Source of the DNA: DAITBA01 sp036824005
GTDB taxonomy: Bacteria; Pseudomonadota; Gammaproteobacteria; Burkholderiales; Rhodocyclaceae
Reading direction: 5' to 3'
Length of the DNA: 64,000 nt
NCBI GenBank assembly: GCA_036824005.1
Contig: DAITBA010000010.1
Coordinates: 80,241-144,240 of the forward strand
In this document: in pieces, positions 1 to 8,379 of the stretch
Layout of the letters: each line of letters opens with the position of its first letter
Numbering within the stretch: position 1 is the first letter of the stretch
Program-made: the position numbers and the translations under genes
The notes under the pieces: model-generated
Database searches by the model: none
The model's input: only the letters and a program-made list of their open reading frames with translations
Told to the model about the DNA's origin: nothing

Positions 1-1
1 T

Positions 2-64
2 TCCCGCTGGTTCGAGCGCAAGGTGCAGGTGCCGATTTTCCGCAAAGGTGGCGGGCGGGGCTGA
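2..64 (+). CDS. C-terminal end of an unidentified protein (partial)
   Basis: Frame 2 is open from the window edge to a TGA at 62-64 and encodes 20 residues ending in a basic, glycine-rich tail (PIFRKGGGRG). The Trp-Phe-Glu-Arg-Lys start of the fragment looks like ordinary protein sequence. Too little is present to name a family, and chance openness of a 63-base frame cannot be excluded. Confidence 0.35.
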   Translation, partial: SRWFERKVQVPIFRKGGGRG

Positions 65-344
65 CGGGCGGCGCACACCAGCGGGGGCCCGCCGGGCGAT
101 CCGGCGACCGCAGCGGGCGGGTGATAGAATGCACCATCCCGACAGCACCCAGCAGCGCATGGACTGTTGCTCCCGCCGGACGCGCAATGCAAAGCCCCGC
201 ATGCGCCTGGAGCCGGCCAGCTTCTGCCTGAATCGACGTCCACGCGACCGCGCCACCGCCCTTGTCGTGACGCGCCGACTCCGCTTGATCCGCTGTCCGC
301 TGGCGCACTTGGCGCGCCGACCTGCCACCTGAGAAGCCAGTCCC
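65..344 (+). other. Intergenic leader, no gene seen
   Basis: This 280-base gap precedes the HlyC/CorC-type gene. A TAGAAT hexamer at 125-130 could be a -10 element for that gene, but I see no convincing -35 box at the right distance. The frames that are open here have no recognisable protein and are overlapped by the downstream gene. Confidence 0.4.
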
Positions 345-1667
345 ATGGAAATCGTCATCATCGCCGTGCTCATCGTGTTGAACGGCCTGTTTGCCATGTC
401 CGAGATGTCGGTCGTGTCCTCGCGCAAGACGCGTTTGCAGCAGTGGGCGGACGAGGGGGACACCAGCGCCGGCGCGGCGCTCGCGCTGGCCAACGAGCCC
501 GGCCATTTCCTGTCCACCATCCAGATCGGCATCACGGTCATCGGCATCTTCAGCGGCGCCTTCGGCGAAGCCACGGTCGCCATGCGTCTGGCGGAGTGGC
601 TCGCGGACCTGCCGGTGGTCGGCCCCTACAGCAAGCAGGTGGCATTGGCCATCGTTGTCGTTGTGATTACCTATTTCTCGCTCGTCTTCGGCGAACTGGT
701 GCCCAAGCGGCTTGCTTTGTACAGCCCGGAACTGATCGCGACGTTCGCCGCGCGGCCGATGGGGTTGCTCACCCAGGCAACTTACCCGCTGGTGCGACTG
801 CTCAGCTTTTCGACCGAAGCGGTGCTGCGGCTGCTGGGCGCCCGCCGGCGCGAGGAGCCGCCGGTCACCGAGGAGGAAATCAAGACGCTCATGGAGCAGG
901 GCGCCGAGGCGGGCGTGTTCGAGAAGTCGGAGCAGGCGCTGGTGTCGCGCGTGTTCCGGCTCGACGAGATGCGCATCGGCTCGATCATGACCCCGCGACT
1001 GGACGTCGTCTTTCTCGACCTGGACCAGCCGGTGGCAGAGAACTGGCAGACAATGCTCGACAACACGCCCAGCCGCTATCCTGTATGCCGAGGCGATATT
1101 CACAATGTCGTGGGCATCTTGCACACCAAGGACCTCCTGCCCGACCTGCACGCGGGGAAGCCGGTCGATCTGGCGGCCTACGTCCGCTCGCCGCTTTACG
1201 TGCCGGTGTCCGTTTCGGTAATGGTGCTGCTGGAAACCTTCAAGCGTACCAAGCACCAGATCGCCCTGGTCGTCGATGAGTATGGTGAGATCGAAGGATT
1301 GGTGACGCTCAACGATGTATTGGAGGCGATTGTCGGCGACATGCCCTCCGAGGAGTTGGAGGGCGACCTCCAGGCAGTGCAGCGCGAGGACGGCTCGTGG
1401 CTGTTCGATGGCATGGTGTCGGTGGAGCGGTTCAAAAACGTGTTCGCCATCGCGCAGGAACTCCCGGGCGAGGAGTCCGGCAGTTTCCACACCCTCGGCG
1501 GCTTCTTCATGACCCGGCTCGGGCGCGTGCCCAAGGTCGCCGATCATTTTGAGTGGGAAGGGCTGCGCTTCGAGGTGATGGACATGGATCGCAACCGCAT
1601 CGACAAACTGCTCGTGGCGCGGCTGGCGACGCCGGCGCCGGAAGGCAGCGCCGCGACAGACGCGTGA
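345..1667 (+). CDS. HlyC/CorC family membrane protein (DUF21-CBS-CorC)
   Basis: This 440-residue protein has the standard architecture of the UPF0053 / hemolysin-C / CorC family. The N-terminal DUF21 membrane domain (about residues 1-180) contains several hydrophobic helices. A tandem CBS pair follows (about 200-330; the second CBS includes VVDEYGEIEGLVTLNDVLE), and the C-terminal CorC_HlyC domain runs from about 350 to 430. Family members sit in the inner membrane and are linked to magnesium/cobalt efflux or ion homeostasis; the old name hemolysin is misleading. The start is the ATG at 345. No partner gene is evident: the ABC cluster begins 31 bases downstream and may be co-transcribed. Confidence 0.9.
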   Translation: MEIVIIAVLIVLNGLFAMSEMSVVSSRKTRLQQWADEGDTSAGAALALANEPGHFLSTIQIGITVIGIFSGAFGEATVAMRLAEWLADLPVVGPYSKQVALAIVVVVITYFSLVFGELVPKRLALYSPELIATFAARPMGLLTQATYPLVRLLSFSTEAVLRLLGARRREEPPVTEEEIKTLMEQGAEAGVFEKSEQALVSRVFRLDEMRIGSIMTPRLDVVFLDLDQPVAENWQTMLDNTPSRYPVCRGDIHNVVGILHTKDLLPDLHAGKPVDLAAYVRSPLYVPVSVSVMVLLETFKRTKHQIALVVDEYGEIEGLVTLNDVLEAIVGDMPSEELEGDLQAVQREDGSWLFDGMVSVERFKNVFAIAQELPGEESGSFHTLGGFFMTRLGRVPKVADHFEWEGLRFEVMDMDRNRIDKLLVARLATPAPEGSAATDA

Positions 1668-1698
1668 GCGACTGCGGGCGGCGCTGGAACTCAGAGAC

Positions 1699-2403
1699 TT
1701 GCTGATAATTTCCCAGGTAGCCAAGAGCTTTCAGGGCGCTCGCCCGCGCACCGTGCTGGCCGGCATCGATTTGGCGCTTTCCGCCGGCGAGTATGTCGCG
1801 GTGATGGGCGAGTCCGGGGTCGGTAAGTCAACCCTGCTCAACCTCATCGCCGGGCTGGACCGGCCTGACGCCGGCAGCATCCGTTTCGACGGCTCCGATC
1901 TCGCCAGCATGGACGACGATGCCGCCACGGCGCTGCGGCGGTGGAAGATGGGATTCGTGTTCCAGGCCTTCCACATCCTGCCGCATCTGAGTGTGGCGCA
2001 GAACGTCGTCCTGCCGCTGCTGCTGAACGGCGTCGCGCACGATGAGGCGCGCCGGCGCGTCGCGGCGATGCTTGAGGCGGTCGGACTGGCGGGGCGGGGG
2101 GACAGCGCGCCGCGGGAGCTTTCGGGCGGCGAGCTGCAGCGCGTGGCCATCGCCCGCGCCGTTGTCCATCGGCCCCGGCTGGTGCTGGCCGACGAGCCGA
2201 CGGGAAACCTCGACCCGGAATCGGCAGTCCAGGTCCTACGCGTGCTGCGGGAGCAGGTGAAGGGCAATGGCGCCGCAGGGGTGCTCGTCACCCATTCGTC
2301 GCTGGCAGCCGCCACGGCCGATCGTGTCTTGCTGCTGACGGCCCAGGGCTTGCGTCCGGCCGTGGGCGAACGTCGGGCGGAGAGGAGAGATGCGTCCGCG
2401 TGA
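1699..2403 (+). CDS. ABC transporter ATP-binding protein (LolD/AttE-like)
   Basis: The 234-residue ATPase carries a Walker A motif GESGVGKST (residues 37-45), the signature LSGGELQRVAIARA, and a Walker B region followed by DEPTGNLD, which is typical of the LolD/MacB/FtsE group that works with FtsX-type permeases. The start is a TTG at 1699, giving MLIISQVAKSF, which aligns with the usual beginning of this family. Its 3' end overlaps the permease gene by 14 bases, so the two are translationally coupled. Together with the permease and the AttH-like protein it forms an exporter-like set. The transported substrate is unknown, and lipoprotein or peptide export is only an analogy. Confidence 0.9.
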   Translation: MLIISQVAKSFQGARPRTVLAGIDLALSAGEYVAVMGESGVGKSTLLNLIAGLDRPDAGSIRFDGSDLASMDDDAATALRRWKMGFVFQAFHILPHLSVAQNVVLPLLLNGVAHDEARRRVAAMLEAVGLAGRGDSAPRELSGGELQRVAIARAVVHRPRLVLADEPTGNLDPESAVQVLRVLREQVKGNGAAGVLVTHSSLAAATADRVLLLTAQGLRPAVGERRAERRDASA

Positions 2404-4912
2404 GTTCCCGCCCGCGGTCCTGTTGCTAGGCGAGTTGGGCAGCCATCCCGGTCGTGCCCTGATCGGCGTGCTTGCCATTGCCATAGGCGTGGCGATGGGT
2501 TATGCGGTGCATCTCATCAACCACGCGGCGCTCGACGAGTTCTCCCAGGCGGTGCGCTCGCTCATGGGCAACGCCGATGTGGAAATTCGTGGGCCGCGCG
2601 CCGGATTCGACGAGATGCTCTATCCGCGCATCGCGACCTCGCCCGAGGTGGCGGCTGTCAGTCCTGTCGTGGAGGTGGACGCGCGGCTGCCGGACCAGCG
2701 CGAGCCGCTCAAGATCCTCGGCATAGACGTCTTCCGCGCCGCCGCCGTCCAGCCCAGCCTGATTGGTTTGCCGGAGGACGGTTCGGACCGGCTGCGTGTC
2801 CTCGATCCGAACGCGCTGTTCCTCTCGCCGGCGGCCATGTCCTGGCTGGGTCTGAAGGCCGGCGACACACTCGCGGTGCAGGTCGGTCTGGACGAGGTTC
2901 GCCTCGACGTCGCCGGCACCGTTCCGGCCGCAGGCGAGGGGTTGCGCATCGGTGTGATGGACATCGGCGCTGCCCAATGGCGTTTCGATCGCCTTGGCGT
3001 GCTACACCGGCTGGACATCAAGCTGCGAGCCGGTGTCGCGCCCGATGCGTTCGCGGATGCCGTGCGCGGCGTGCTGCCGGCCGGCGTGGCGGTGACGACG
3101 CCGGAGGACAACGTGCGCCGCACCTCCAACCTGTCGCGCGCCTATCGGGTGAATCTGAACGTGCTGGCGCTGGTGGCGCTGTTCACCGGCTCCTTCCTCG
3201 TCTTTTCCACGCAGGCCCTGTCGGTGGTGCGGCGACGCGCGCAGATCGCGCTGTTGCGCGTGCTCGGCGTTACCCGCGCCGGCGTACTGCGGGGTCTGCT
3301 CGCGGAGGGGTTGGTGCAGGGTCTAGTCGGCTCGGCGCTCGGGCTCGTGCTCGGCTTCGCCGCCACATCGCTCGTTCTTGCCCATGCCGGTGCCGATCTG
3401 GGCGGCGGTTTCTTTGCCGGCGTGCAGCCGACAGTGCGCTTCGATCCGGCGATGGCGCTGGTGTTCGGCGCGCTGGGCCTGGCGGCGGCACTGGCGGGCA
3501 GTCTGGCGCCGGCCTGGGAGGCGGCTCGGGCGCGGCCGGCGCAAGCCTTGAAGGCCGGTGACGAAGAGGTAGCGCTGGCGCGGCTGCGCTCGCCCTGGGG
3601 CGGGCTGGCGACGGTCGCTGCGGGCTTGGCGCTGACCCAGGCGGGGCCGGTCGACGGTCTGCCATTGTTCGGCTACGTTGCCATCGCTCTGCTATTGATC
3701 GGCGGCATCATGCTCATGCCGTGGGTATCGCATGTCTTGTTCGCGCTGCTGCCATCCGGCGGGCGTGCCGCACCCTACCTCGCAGTGAACCAACTCGCTG
3801 GTGCACCGGGGCGGGCGTCCATCGCCCTGGGCGGCATTCTCGCCAGCTTCAGCCTGATGGTGGCGATGGCCATCATGGTGGCGAGCTTTCGCACCTCGGT
3901 GGATCATTGGCTCGGCATTGTGCTGCCTGCCGACCTGTACATGCGTGCCGGCCCGGTGGGCGATACGGCCTACCTCGGCCCCGAGGTGCAGACCGTCATC
4001 GCGGCCACACCCGGCGTGGCGCGCGTCGAGTTCCAGCGCTCGACCCACCTCGCTCTCGACCCGCTGCGTCCGCCGGTGACGCTGATCGTCCGCGCCATCG
4101 ACGCCGCGAGTCCGGGCGCGCGCCTGCCGCTGGTGGGTGCGCCGGTTATGCCTCAGCCGGACGATCCGCCGCCGGTCTGGGTCAGCGAGGCCATGGTGGA
4201 TCTGTACGGTTTCGGCACAGGGCGGCGCGTCCGCCTGCCGCTCGCCGGCCGTTCGGTGGACGTCATGGTGGCCGGGGTCTGGCGTGACTATGCCCGTCAG
4301 CACGGCGCGGTGGTGATGCGCCAGGAGGACTATCGACGCCTGACCGGCGATGCCAGGGTCAACGAGGCGGCCCTGTGGCTCGATCGCGACACGGGCGCGG
4401 CGCGGGCGGCGGCGCGGCTGCGCGAGCGCATCGACGGCGGCGAGCGCATCGAGTTTGCTGAACCGGGCGAGATCCGCACCGTCAGCCTGAGGATCTTCGA
4501 CCGCAGCTTCGCCGTCACCTATCTGCTCGAGGCCGTTGCCATCGTCATCGGCCTGTTCGGTATCGCCGCCAGCTTCGGCGGACAGTCCCTGGCGCGTTCG
4601 CGGGAGTTCGGCATGCTGCGCCACATCGGCGTCACACGCCGCCAGATCGGCGCGATGCTCGCCATCGAGGGAGCATTGCTGGCGGCGCTTGGCGTGGCGA
4701 CGGGCCTGATTCTGGGCTGGGTCGTGGCGCTGATCCTGATCCACGTCGTCAATCCCCAGTCTTTCCACTGGACCATGGGCGTGCATATGCCTTGGGGGCT
4801 GTTGGCGATCGTGGCGACGGTGCTCGTGGCGGCCGCCGCGCTTGCCGCGGTGGTGAGCGGTCGGCGGGCGATGTCGGTGCAGGCGGTGCGCGCCGTGCGG
4901 GAGGACTGGTGA
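2390..4912 (+). CDS. ABC transporter permease with two FtsX domains (AttFG-like)
   Basis: This 840-residue inner-membrane protein has an N-terminal transmembrane helix, a large periplasmic (MacB-PCD-like) region, a first three-helix FtsX block (about residues 245-390), central hydrophobic segments, a second periplasmic region and a final FtsX block (about 690-835). It looks like two FtsX permeases in one chain, as in the YbbP/DevC-like large permeases. The gene starts inside the ATPase gene, and its TGA overlaps the GTG start of the next gene, so all three are one coupled operon. In AttEFGH-type annotations AttF and AttG are separate permeases; here the equivalent is one polypeptide. The substrate is not predictable from sequence. 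Confidence 0.88.
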   Translation: MRPREFPPAVLLLGELGSHPGRALIGVLAIAIGVAMGYAVHLINHAALDEFSQAVRSLMGNADVEIRGPRAGFDEMLYPRIATSPEVAAVSPVVEVDARLPDQREPLKILGIDVFRAAAVQPSLIGLPEDGSDRLRVLDPNALFLSPAAMSWLGLKAGDTLAVQVGLDEVRLDVAGTVPAAGEGLRIGVMDIGAAQWRFDRLGVLHRLDIKLRAGVAPDAFADAVRGVLPAGVAVTTPEDNVRRTSNLSRAYRVNLNVLALVALFTGSFLVFSTQALSVVRRRAQIALLRVLGVTRAGVLRGLLAEGLVQGLVGSALGLVLGFAATSLVLAHAGADLGGGFFAGVQPTVRFDPAMALVFGALGLAAALAGSLAPAWEAARARPAQALKAGDEEVALARLRSPWGGLATVAAGLALTQAGPVDGLPLFGYVAIALLLIGGIMLMPWVSHVLFALLPSGGRAAPYLAVNQLAGAPGRASIALGGILASFSLMVAMAIMVASFRTSVDHWLGIVLPADLYMRAGPVGDTAYLGPEVQTVIAATPGVARVEFQRSTHLALDPLRPPVTLIVRAIDAASPGARLPLVGAPVMPQPDDPPPVWVSEAMVDLYGFGTGRRVRLPLAGRSVDVMVAGVWRDYARQHGAVVMRQEDYRRLTGDARVNEAALWLDRDTGAARAAARLRERIDGGERIEFAEPGEIRTVSLRIFDRSFAVTYLLEAVAIVIGLFGIAASFGGQSLARSREFGMLRHIGVTRRQIGAMLAIEGALLAALGVATGLILGWVVALILIHVVNPQSFHWTMGVHMPWGLLAIVATVLVAAAALAAVVSGRRAMSVQAVRAVREDW

Positions 4913-6000
4913 GGGCGCGGCTCTTGCGGCGGGCACTTGGCCGCGGCCTGGCGGTCTTCGTCGCCTTTACCTCAGCCAGCGCGGCGCCGCCCGACTATCC
5001 CGCCGTCGTACCGGGACACGCCCTGAGCTTCCCGCGCGACCACGGGGCGCATCCCGACTTCCGCACCGAGTGGTGGTACGTGACCGGTTGGCTGGACGCC
5101 GAAGGAGACAAGACACTCGGCTTTCAGGTTACGTTCTTCCGCTCTCGCCCGGAACTCGATCAGGGCAATCCCGGCCGTTTCGCGCCCAACCAACTGCTCT
5201 TCGCCCATGCTGCCGTGAGCGATCCGACCGTCGGGCGGCTGCTCCACGATCAGCGCTCGGCCCGGGTCGGGTTCGGCTTGGCTGAGGCGTCGCGCCAGGA
5301 CACCGACGTCCGGATCGACGACTGGTCTTTTGTGCGCTTACCCCGCGGCAGCTATTTGGCGAAGATCGCGGCCCGGGAATTCGCGCTCGATTTCGAGTTC
5401 GCGCCGGCGGGGGGTGTGCTGCTTCAGGGCAGGGACGGTGTCAGCCGCAAGGGCCCGCGGCCGGAACAGGCAAGCTATTACTACAGCCGGCCGCAGATCG
5501 TGGTGAGCGGTACGCTCAGCCGCGGCGGACGTGCCCTGCCAGTCAAGGGCGTGGCGTGGCTCGATCACGAGTGGTCCAGCGCCTACCTGGCGCGAGAGGC
5601 CTCGGGCTGGGACTGGGCCGGCATCAATTTCGACGATGGCTCGGCGCTCATGGCGTTCCAGATCCGCGACCGCCACGGCGGCCGCTTCTGGGCGGGCGGT
5701 TCCCTGCGCGGCCGGGACGGGAAGGTGCGTGCGCTCGGGCCTGAAGACATCCGGTTCGCGCCGCGGCGCCACTGGCGCTCGCCGCGTACCGGCACGCTGT
5801 ATCCCGTCGCCATGGCGGTGCAGGCGGCCGATCTGCGAATCGATCTGGTGCCGCTCATGGATGATCAGGAGCTGGACAGCCGGGCGAGCACCGGCGCCGT
5901 CTACTGGGAAGGCGCGGTAACGGCGTCGCGCACCGGCCAGACTGTCGGGCGTGGCTATCTGGAGCTGACTGGCTACTTTCAGCCCCTGAAGCTGCAGTGA
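4909..6000 (+). CDS. Exported lipocalin-like / AttH-CrtC family protein
   Basis: This 363-residue protein starts with GTG at 4909, four bases of which overlap the permease stop (GTGA). The N-terminus is arginine-rich followed by a hydrophobic stretch and ASAA, which fits an export signal. After it come the hallmark EWWYVTGWL and, later, WLDHEWSSAYL, as seen in the lipocalin-like AttH / carotenoid 1,2-hydratase (CrtC) superfamily, often labelled 'predicted secreted hydrolase'. Genome annotations commonly place AttH next to an ABC ATPase and FtsX permease, exactly as here. There is no carotenoid gene nearby, so a CrtC activity is unlikely. The protein probably acts in the periplasm with the transporter; its chemistry is unknown. 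Confidence 0.85.
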   Translation: MRARLLRRALGRGLAVFVAFTSASAAPPDYPAVVPGHALSFPRDHGAHPDFRTEWWYVTGWLDAEGDKTLGFQVTFFRSRPELDQGNPGRFAPNQLLFAHAAVSDPTVGRLLHDQRSARVGFGLAEASRQDTDVRIDDWSFVRLPRGSYLAKIAAREFALDFEFAPAGGVLLQGRDGVSRKGPRPEQASYYYSRPQIVVSGTLSRGGRALPVKGVAWLDHEWSSAYLAREASGWDWAGINFDDGSALMAFQIRDRHGGRFWAGGSLRGRDGKVRALGPEDIRFAPRRHWRSPRTGTLYPVAMAVQAADLRIDLVPLMDDQELDSRASTGAVYWEGAVTASRTGQTVGRGYLELTGYFQPLKLQ

Positions 6001-6037
6001 GGGCAAGAGCGCGGACGGAAATCCGTTTGCGCGATTG

Positions 6038-6250
6038 TCAGGACTCGTCGCTGTTGCGAGGGTCTTTACACTGCCTCGCGGCGGCGCTGCGCGCTGGCGA
6101 GCTCTCGTCGCTCAGGCCGGCGAACATGGCGGCCAGCATGAGCACGACATAGACGAGGAGGGCCAGGGTGAGCGCATCTTCATTGACCGCGACCATGTAG
6201 ACGGGCAGCACGTTGCTACCGGTAAACAGAAAGGATGTCCAGTCATTCAT
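6038..6250 (-). CDS. Small putative membrane protein
   Basis: The reading frame encodes 70 residues with one strongly hydrophobic segment (about residues 28-47, rich in Leu/Val/Ala) after a short polar start MNDWTSFLF, and a polar Ser/Arg-rich tail. A GAGG sequence lies about 11 bases before the ATG at 6250. It fills the gap between two plus-strand genes. I do not recognise a family. The composition (helix plus polar tail) is more protein-like than most open frames here, but it could still be chance. Confidence 0.42.
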   Translation of the reverse strand: MNDWTSFLFTGSNVLPVYMVAVNEDALTLALLVYVVLMLAAMFAGLSDESSPARSAAARQCKDPRNSDES

Positions 6251-6402
6251 CGGTCCAAGTCCTCGTGCGATTGCTCATTCTTGCGCCTGTGTGTCGCAGA
6301 ATCTTCACGCCGTGTTCACTTTTCCCAGAGCACGGGGCAATGGGTGTCCTGTGCTGGTTTTCACGGCAGAATTCCGGTTTTCTGTAGCGAGGGGAATTCG
6401 CC

Positions 6403-7626
6403 ATGACCGGAGCGTTGTCCCATGTTCGCGTGCTCGATCTCTCCCGCGTGCTGGCCGGACCGTGGGCGTCCCAGGCGCTGGCCGATCTTGGCGCCGAGGT
6501 GATCAAGATCGAGCGCCCCGGTAGCGGCGACGACACGCGTAGCTGGGGACCGCCCTACCTCAATGACCGGGACGGTCGGGCGACAGGGGAGTCGGCATAC
6601 TATCTCTGTGCCAACCGGGCCAAGAAGTCGGTAGCCGTCGACATCGCTACGCCGGAAGGGCAGGAGATCGTCCGACGACTGGCGGCGGGCAGCGACATTC
6701 TGCTGGAGAACTACAAGGTTGGCTCCCTGCGCCGCTACGGCCTCGACTACGACTCGCTGCGGGCGGTCAATCCGCGGCTCATCTACTGCTCCATCACCGG
6801 CTTCGGCCAGTCCGGCCCCTATGCCGAACGGGCCGGCTATGACTTCATCATTCAGGGGATGGGCGGGCTGATGAGCATTACGGGCGAGCGCGACGGATTT
6901 CCCGGCGGCGGGCCGCAAAAGGTGGGCGTTGCCGTCGCTGACCTCATGACTGGGATGTATGCCGCCGTCGGCGTGCTTGCGGCCTTGGCGCACCGCGAGG
7001 TGTCGGGCCAGGGCCAGCACGTGGATCTGGCGCTGCTGGACGTGCAGGTAGCGATGCTCGGCAACATCGCGTCCAACTACCTCGTGTCGGGCAAGCTGCC
7101 CCGGCGCTGGGGCAACGCCCACGCCAACATCGTTCCTTACCAGGTGTTCGGCTGCAGGGACGGCCAGATCATCGTCGCTGTCGGCAATGACGCGCAGTTC
7201 CGCCGCTTCTGCGAGGTGGCCGGATGCGGCGAGTTGGCTGCCGATCCCCGCTTTGCCACCAACAGCGCCCGCGTAACGAACCGCACTGTGCTCGTGCCGC
7301 TACTGGCGGAGATCATGCTGCGGCGGGGTGTAAAGGACTGGCTGGCGGCTCTGGATGCGGCGGATATTCCTTGCGGGCCCATCAACGATCTGGAGCAGGT
7401 CTTCTCGGATCCGCAGGTGCAAGCGCGCGGCGTCCGTGTCGACGTGCCCCATCCCCTTTCAGGCACCGTGCCGCAGGTGGCGAATCCAATCCGGCTCTCG
7501 GCGACGCCGGTCGCCTACCGCGCGGCGCCTCCCACCCTGGGACAACATACCCGCGAGGTGCTGCAGGGGATTCTCGCCATGGACGAGGGCGAACTGGCCG
7601 AACTCGCCCACAAGGGCGTGATCTGA
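6403..7626 (+). CDS. CaiB/BaiF family (class III) CoA-transferase
   Basis: This 407-residue protein begins with the family signature VLDLSRVLAGPWASQALADL and GAEVIKIERPG. It keeps the candidate catalytic aspartate in VAVADLMTGMYAA (Asp180) and the central QGMGGLMSITG region. Family members move CoA between carboxylic acids (oxalate, carnitine, succinate, benzylsuccinate and others) through an aspartyl-CoA thioester; the acid used here cannot be told from sequence. The length is normal for the family. The gene stands alone, with a carbonic anhydrase convergent downstream, so no pathway context is available. Confidence 0.92.
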   Translation: MTGALSHVRVLDLSRVLAGPWASQALADLGAEVIKIERPGSGDDTRSWGPPYLNDRDGRATGESAYYLCANRAKKSVAVDIATPEGQEIVRRLAAGSDILLENYKVGSLRRYGLDYDSLRAVNPRLIYCSITGFGQSGPYAERAGYDFIIQGMGGLMSITGERDGFPGGGPQKVGVAVADLMTGMYAAVGVLAALAHREVSGQGQHVDLALLDVQVAMLGNIASNYLVSGKLPRRWGNAHANIVPYQVFGCRDGQIIVAVGNDAQFRRFCEVAGCGELAADPRFATNSARVTNRTVLVPLLAEIMLRRGVKDWLAALDAADIPCGPINDLEQVFSDPQVQARGVRVDVPHPLSGTVPQVANPIRLSATPVAYRAAPPTLGQHTREVLQGILAMDEGELAELAHKGVI

Positions 7627-7651
7627 GGCGCCGCGCCGGGGCGGTGCGTCT

Positions 7652-8182
7652 TCAGCCGGGCGACAGCGGCTGCAGCTCGCGCCGGTGCCGCTTCCAGTTG
7701 GCGACGTAGTTCTCGGCGCTGCGGGCCAGCCGGGCGATTTCCTCCTCACCGAGCGAACGAACCACCTTGCCGGGCGAGCCGACGACGAGACTGCCGTCGG
7801 GAATCTCCTTGCCTTCCGGTATCAGCGTGTTGGCGCCGATGAGGCAGTGCCTGCCGATGACGGCGTGGTTGAGGATGACGGATTTGATGCCGATCAGCGA
7901 TCCGTCGCCGATGGTGCAGCCGTGGATCATCGCCATGTGGCCGACGGTGACATTGGCGCCGATGTTGAGCGGCACGCCGGGGTCGGCATGCAGCACCGAT
8001 CCGTCCTGGATGTTGGTGTTTGCGCCGATCGTAATCAGCTCAGTGTCGCCCCGCACGATCGCGTTGTACCAAATGCTGGCGTTCTCATGCAGCAGGACGG
8101 AGCCGATGACCGTGGCCGAATCGGCGATCCAGTACTCGCCCCGGAATTCCGGCCGGCGCGATCCGAGGCAATACACTGGCAT
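7652..8182 (-). CDS. Gamma-class carbonic anhydrase family protein
   Basis: The 176-residue protein is a left-handed beta-helix of hexapeptide repeats. The metal ligands of the gamma carbonic anhydrase / YrdA / PaaY family are visible as one histidine in HADPG and two in GHMAMIHGC. The end (GSPGKVVRSL) is typical of the YrdA-like branch. I chose the ATG at 8182 because GGGAG lies just upstream; an in-frame ATG at 8194 has no ribosome-binding site. Many members bind zinc, but carbonic anhydrase activity is not proven for most. It is convergent with the CoA-transferase gene. Confidence 0.92.
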   Translation of the reverse strand: MPVYCLGSRRPEFRGEYWIADSATVIGSVLLHENASIWYNAIVRGDTELITIGANTNIQDGSVLHADPGVPLNIGANVTVGHMAMIHGCTIGDGSLIGIKSVILNHAVIGRHCLIGANTLIPEGKEIPDGSLVVGSPGKVVRSLGEEEIARLARSAENYVANWKRHRRELQPLSPG

Positions 8183-8379
8183 GGTGGCTCCCATCCGCGG
8201 CTGCTGACTCGCAGCATGATAACAGTTGGCGCCACGAGCATGCGAAAGGTGCCCCGGGCAGACGGCGCGCTGGATTCAAGTCCGTGCCGGGGCGTCCGAT
8301 AAATCGTCGAGCCATCACTGCAATCGTGACGGGGCTGCGGCCGCCCGGCTTCACAGCCCGAGTTCGAAGGAACGGACCC

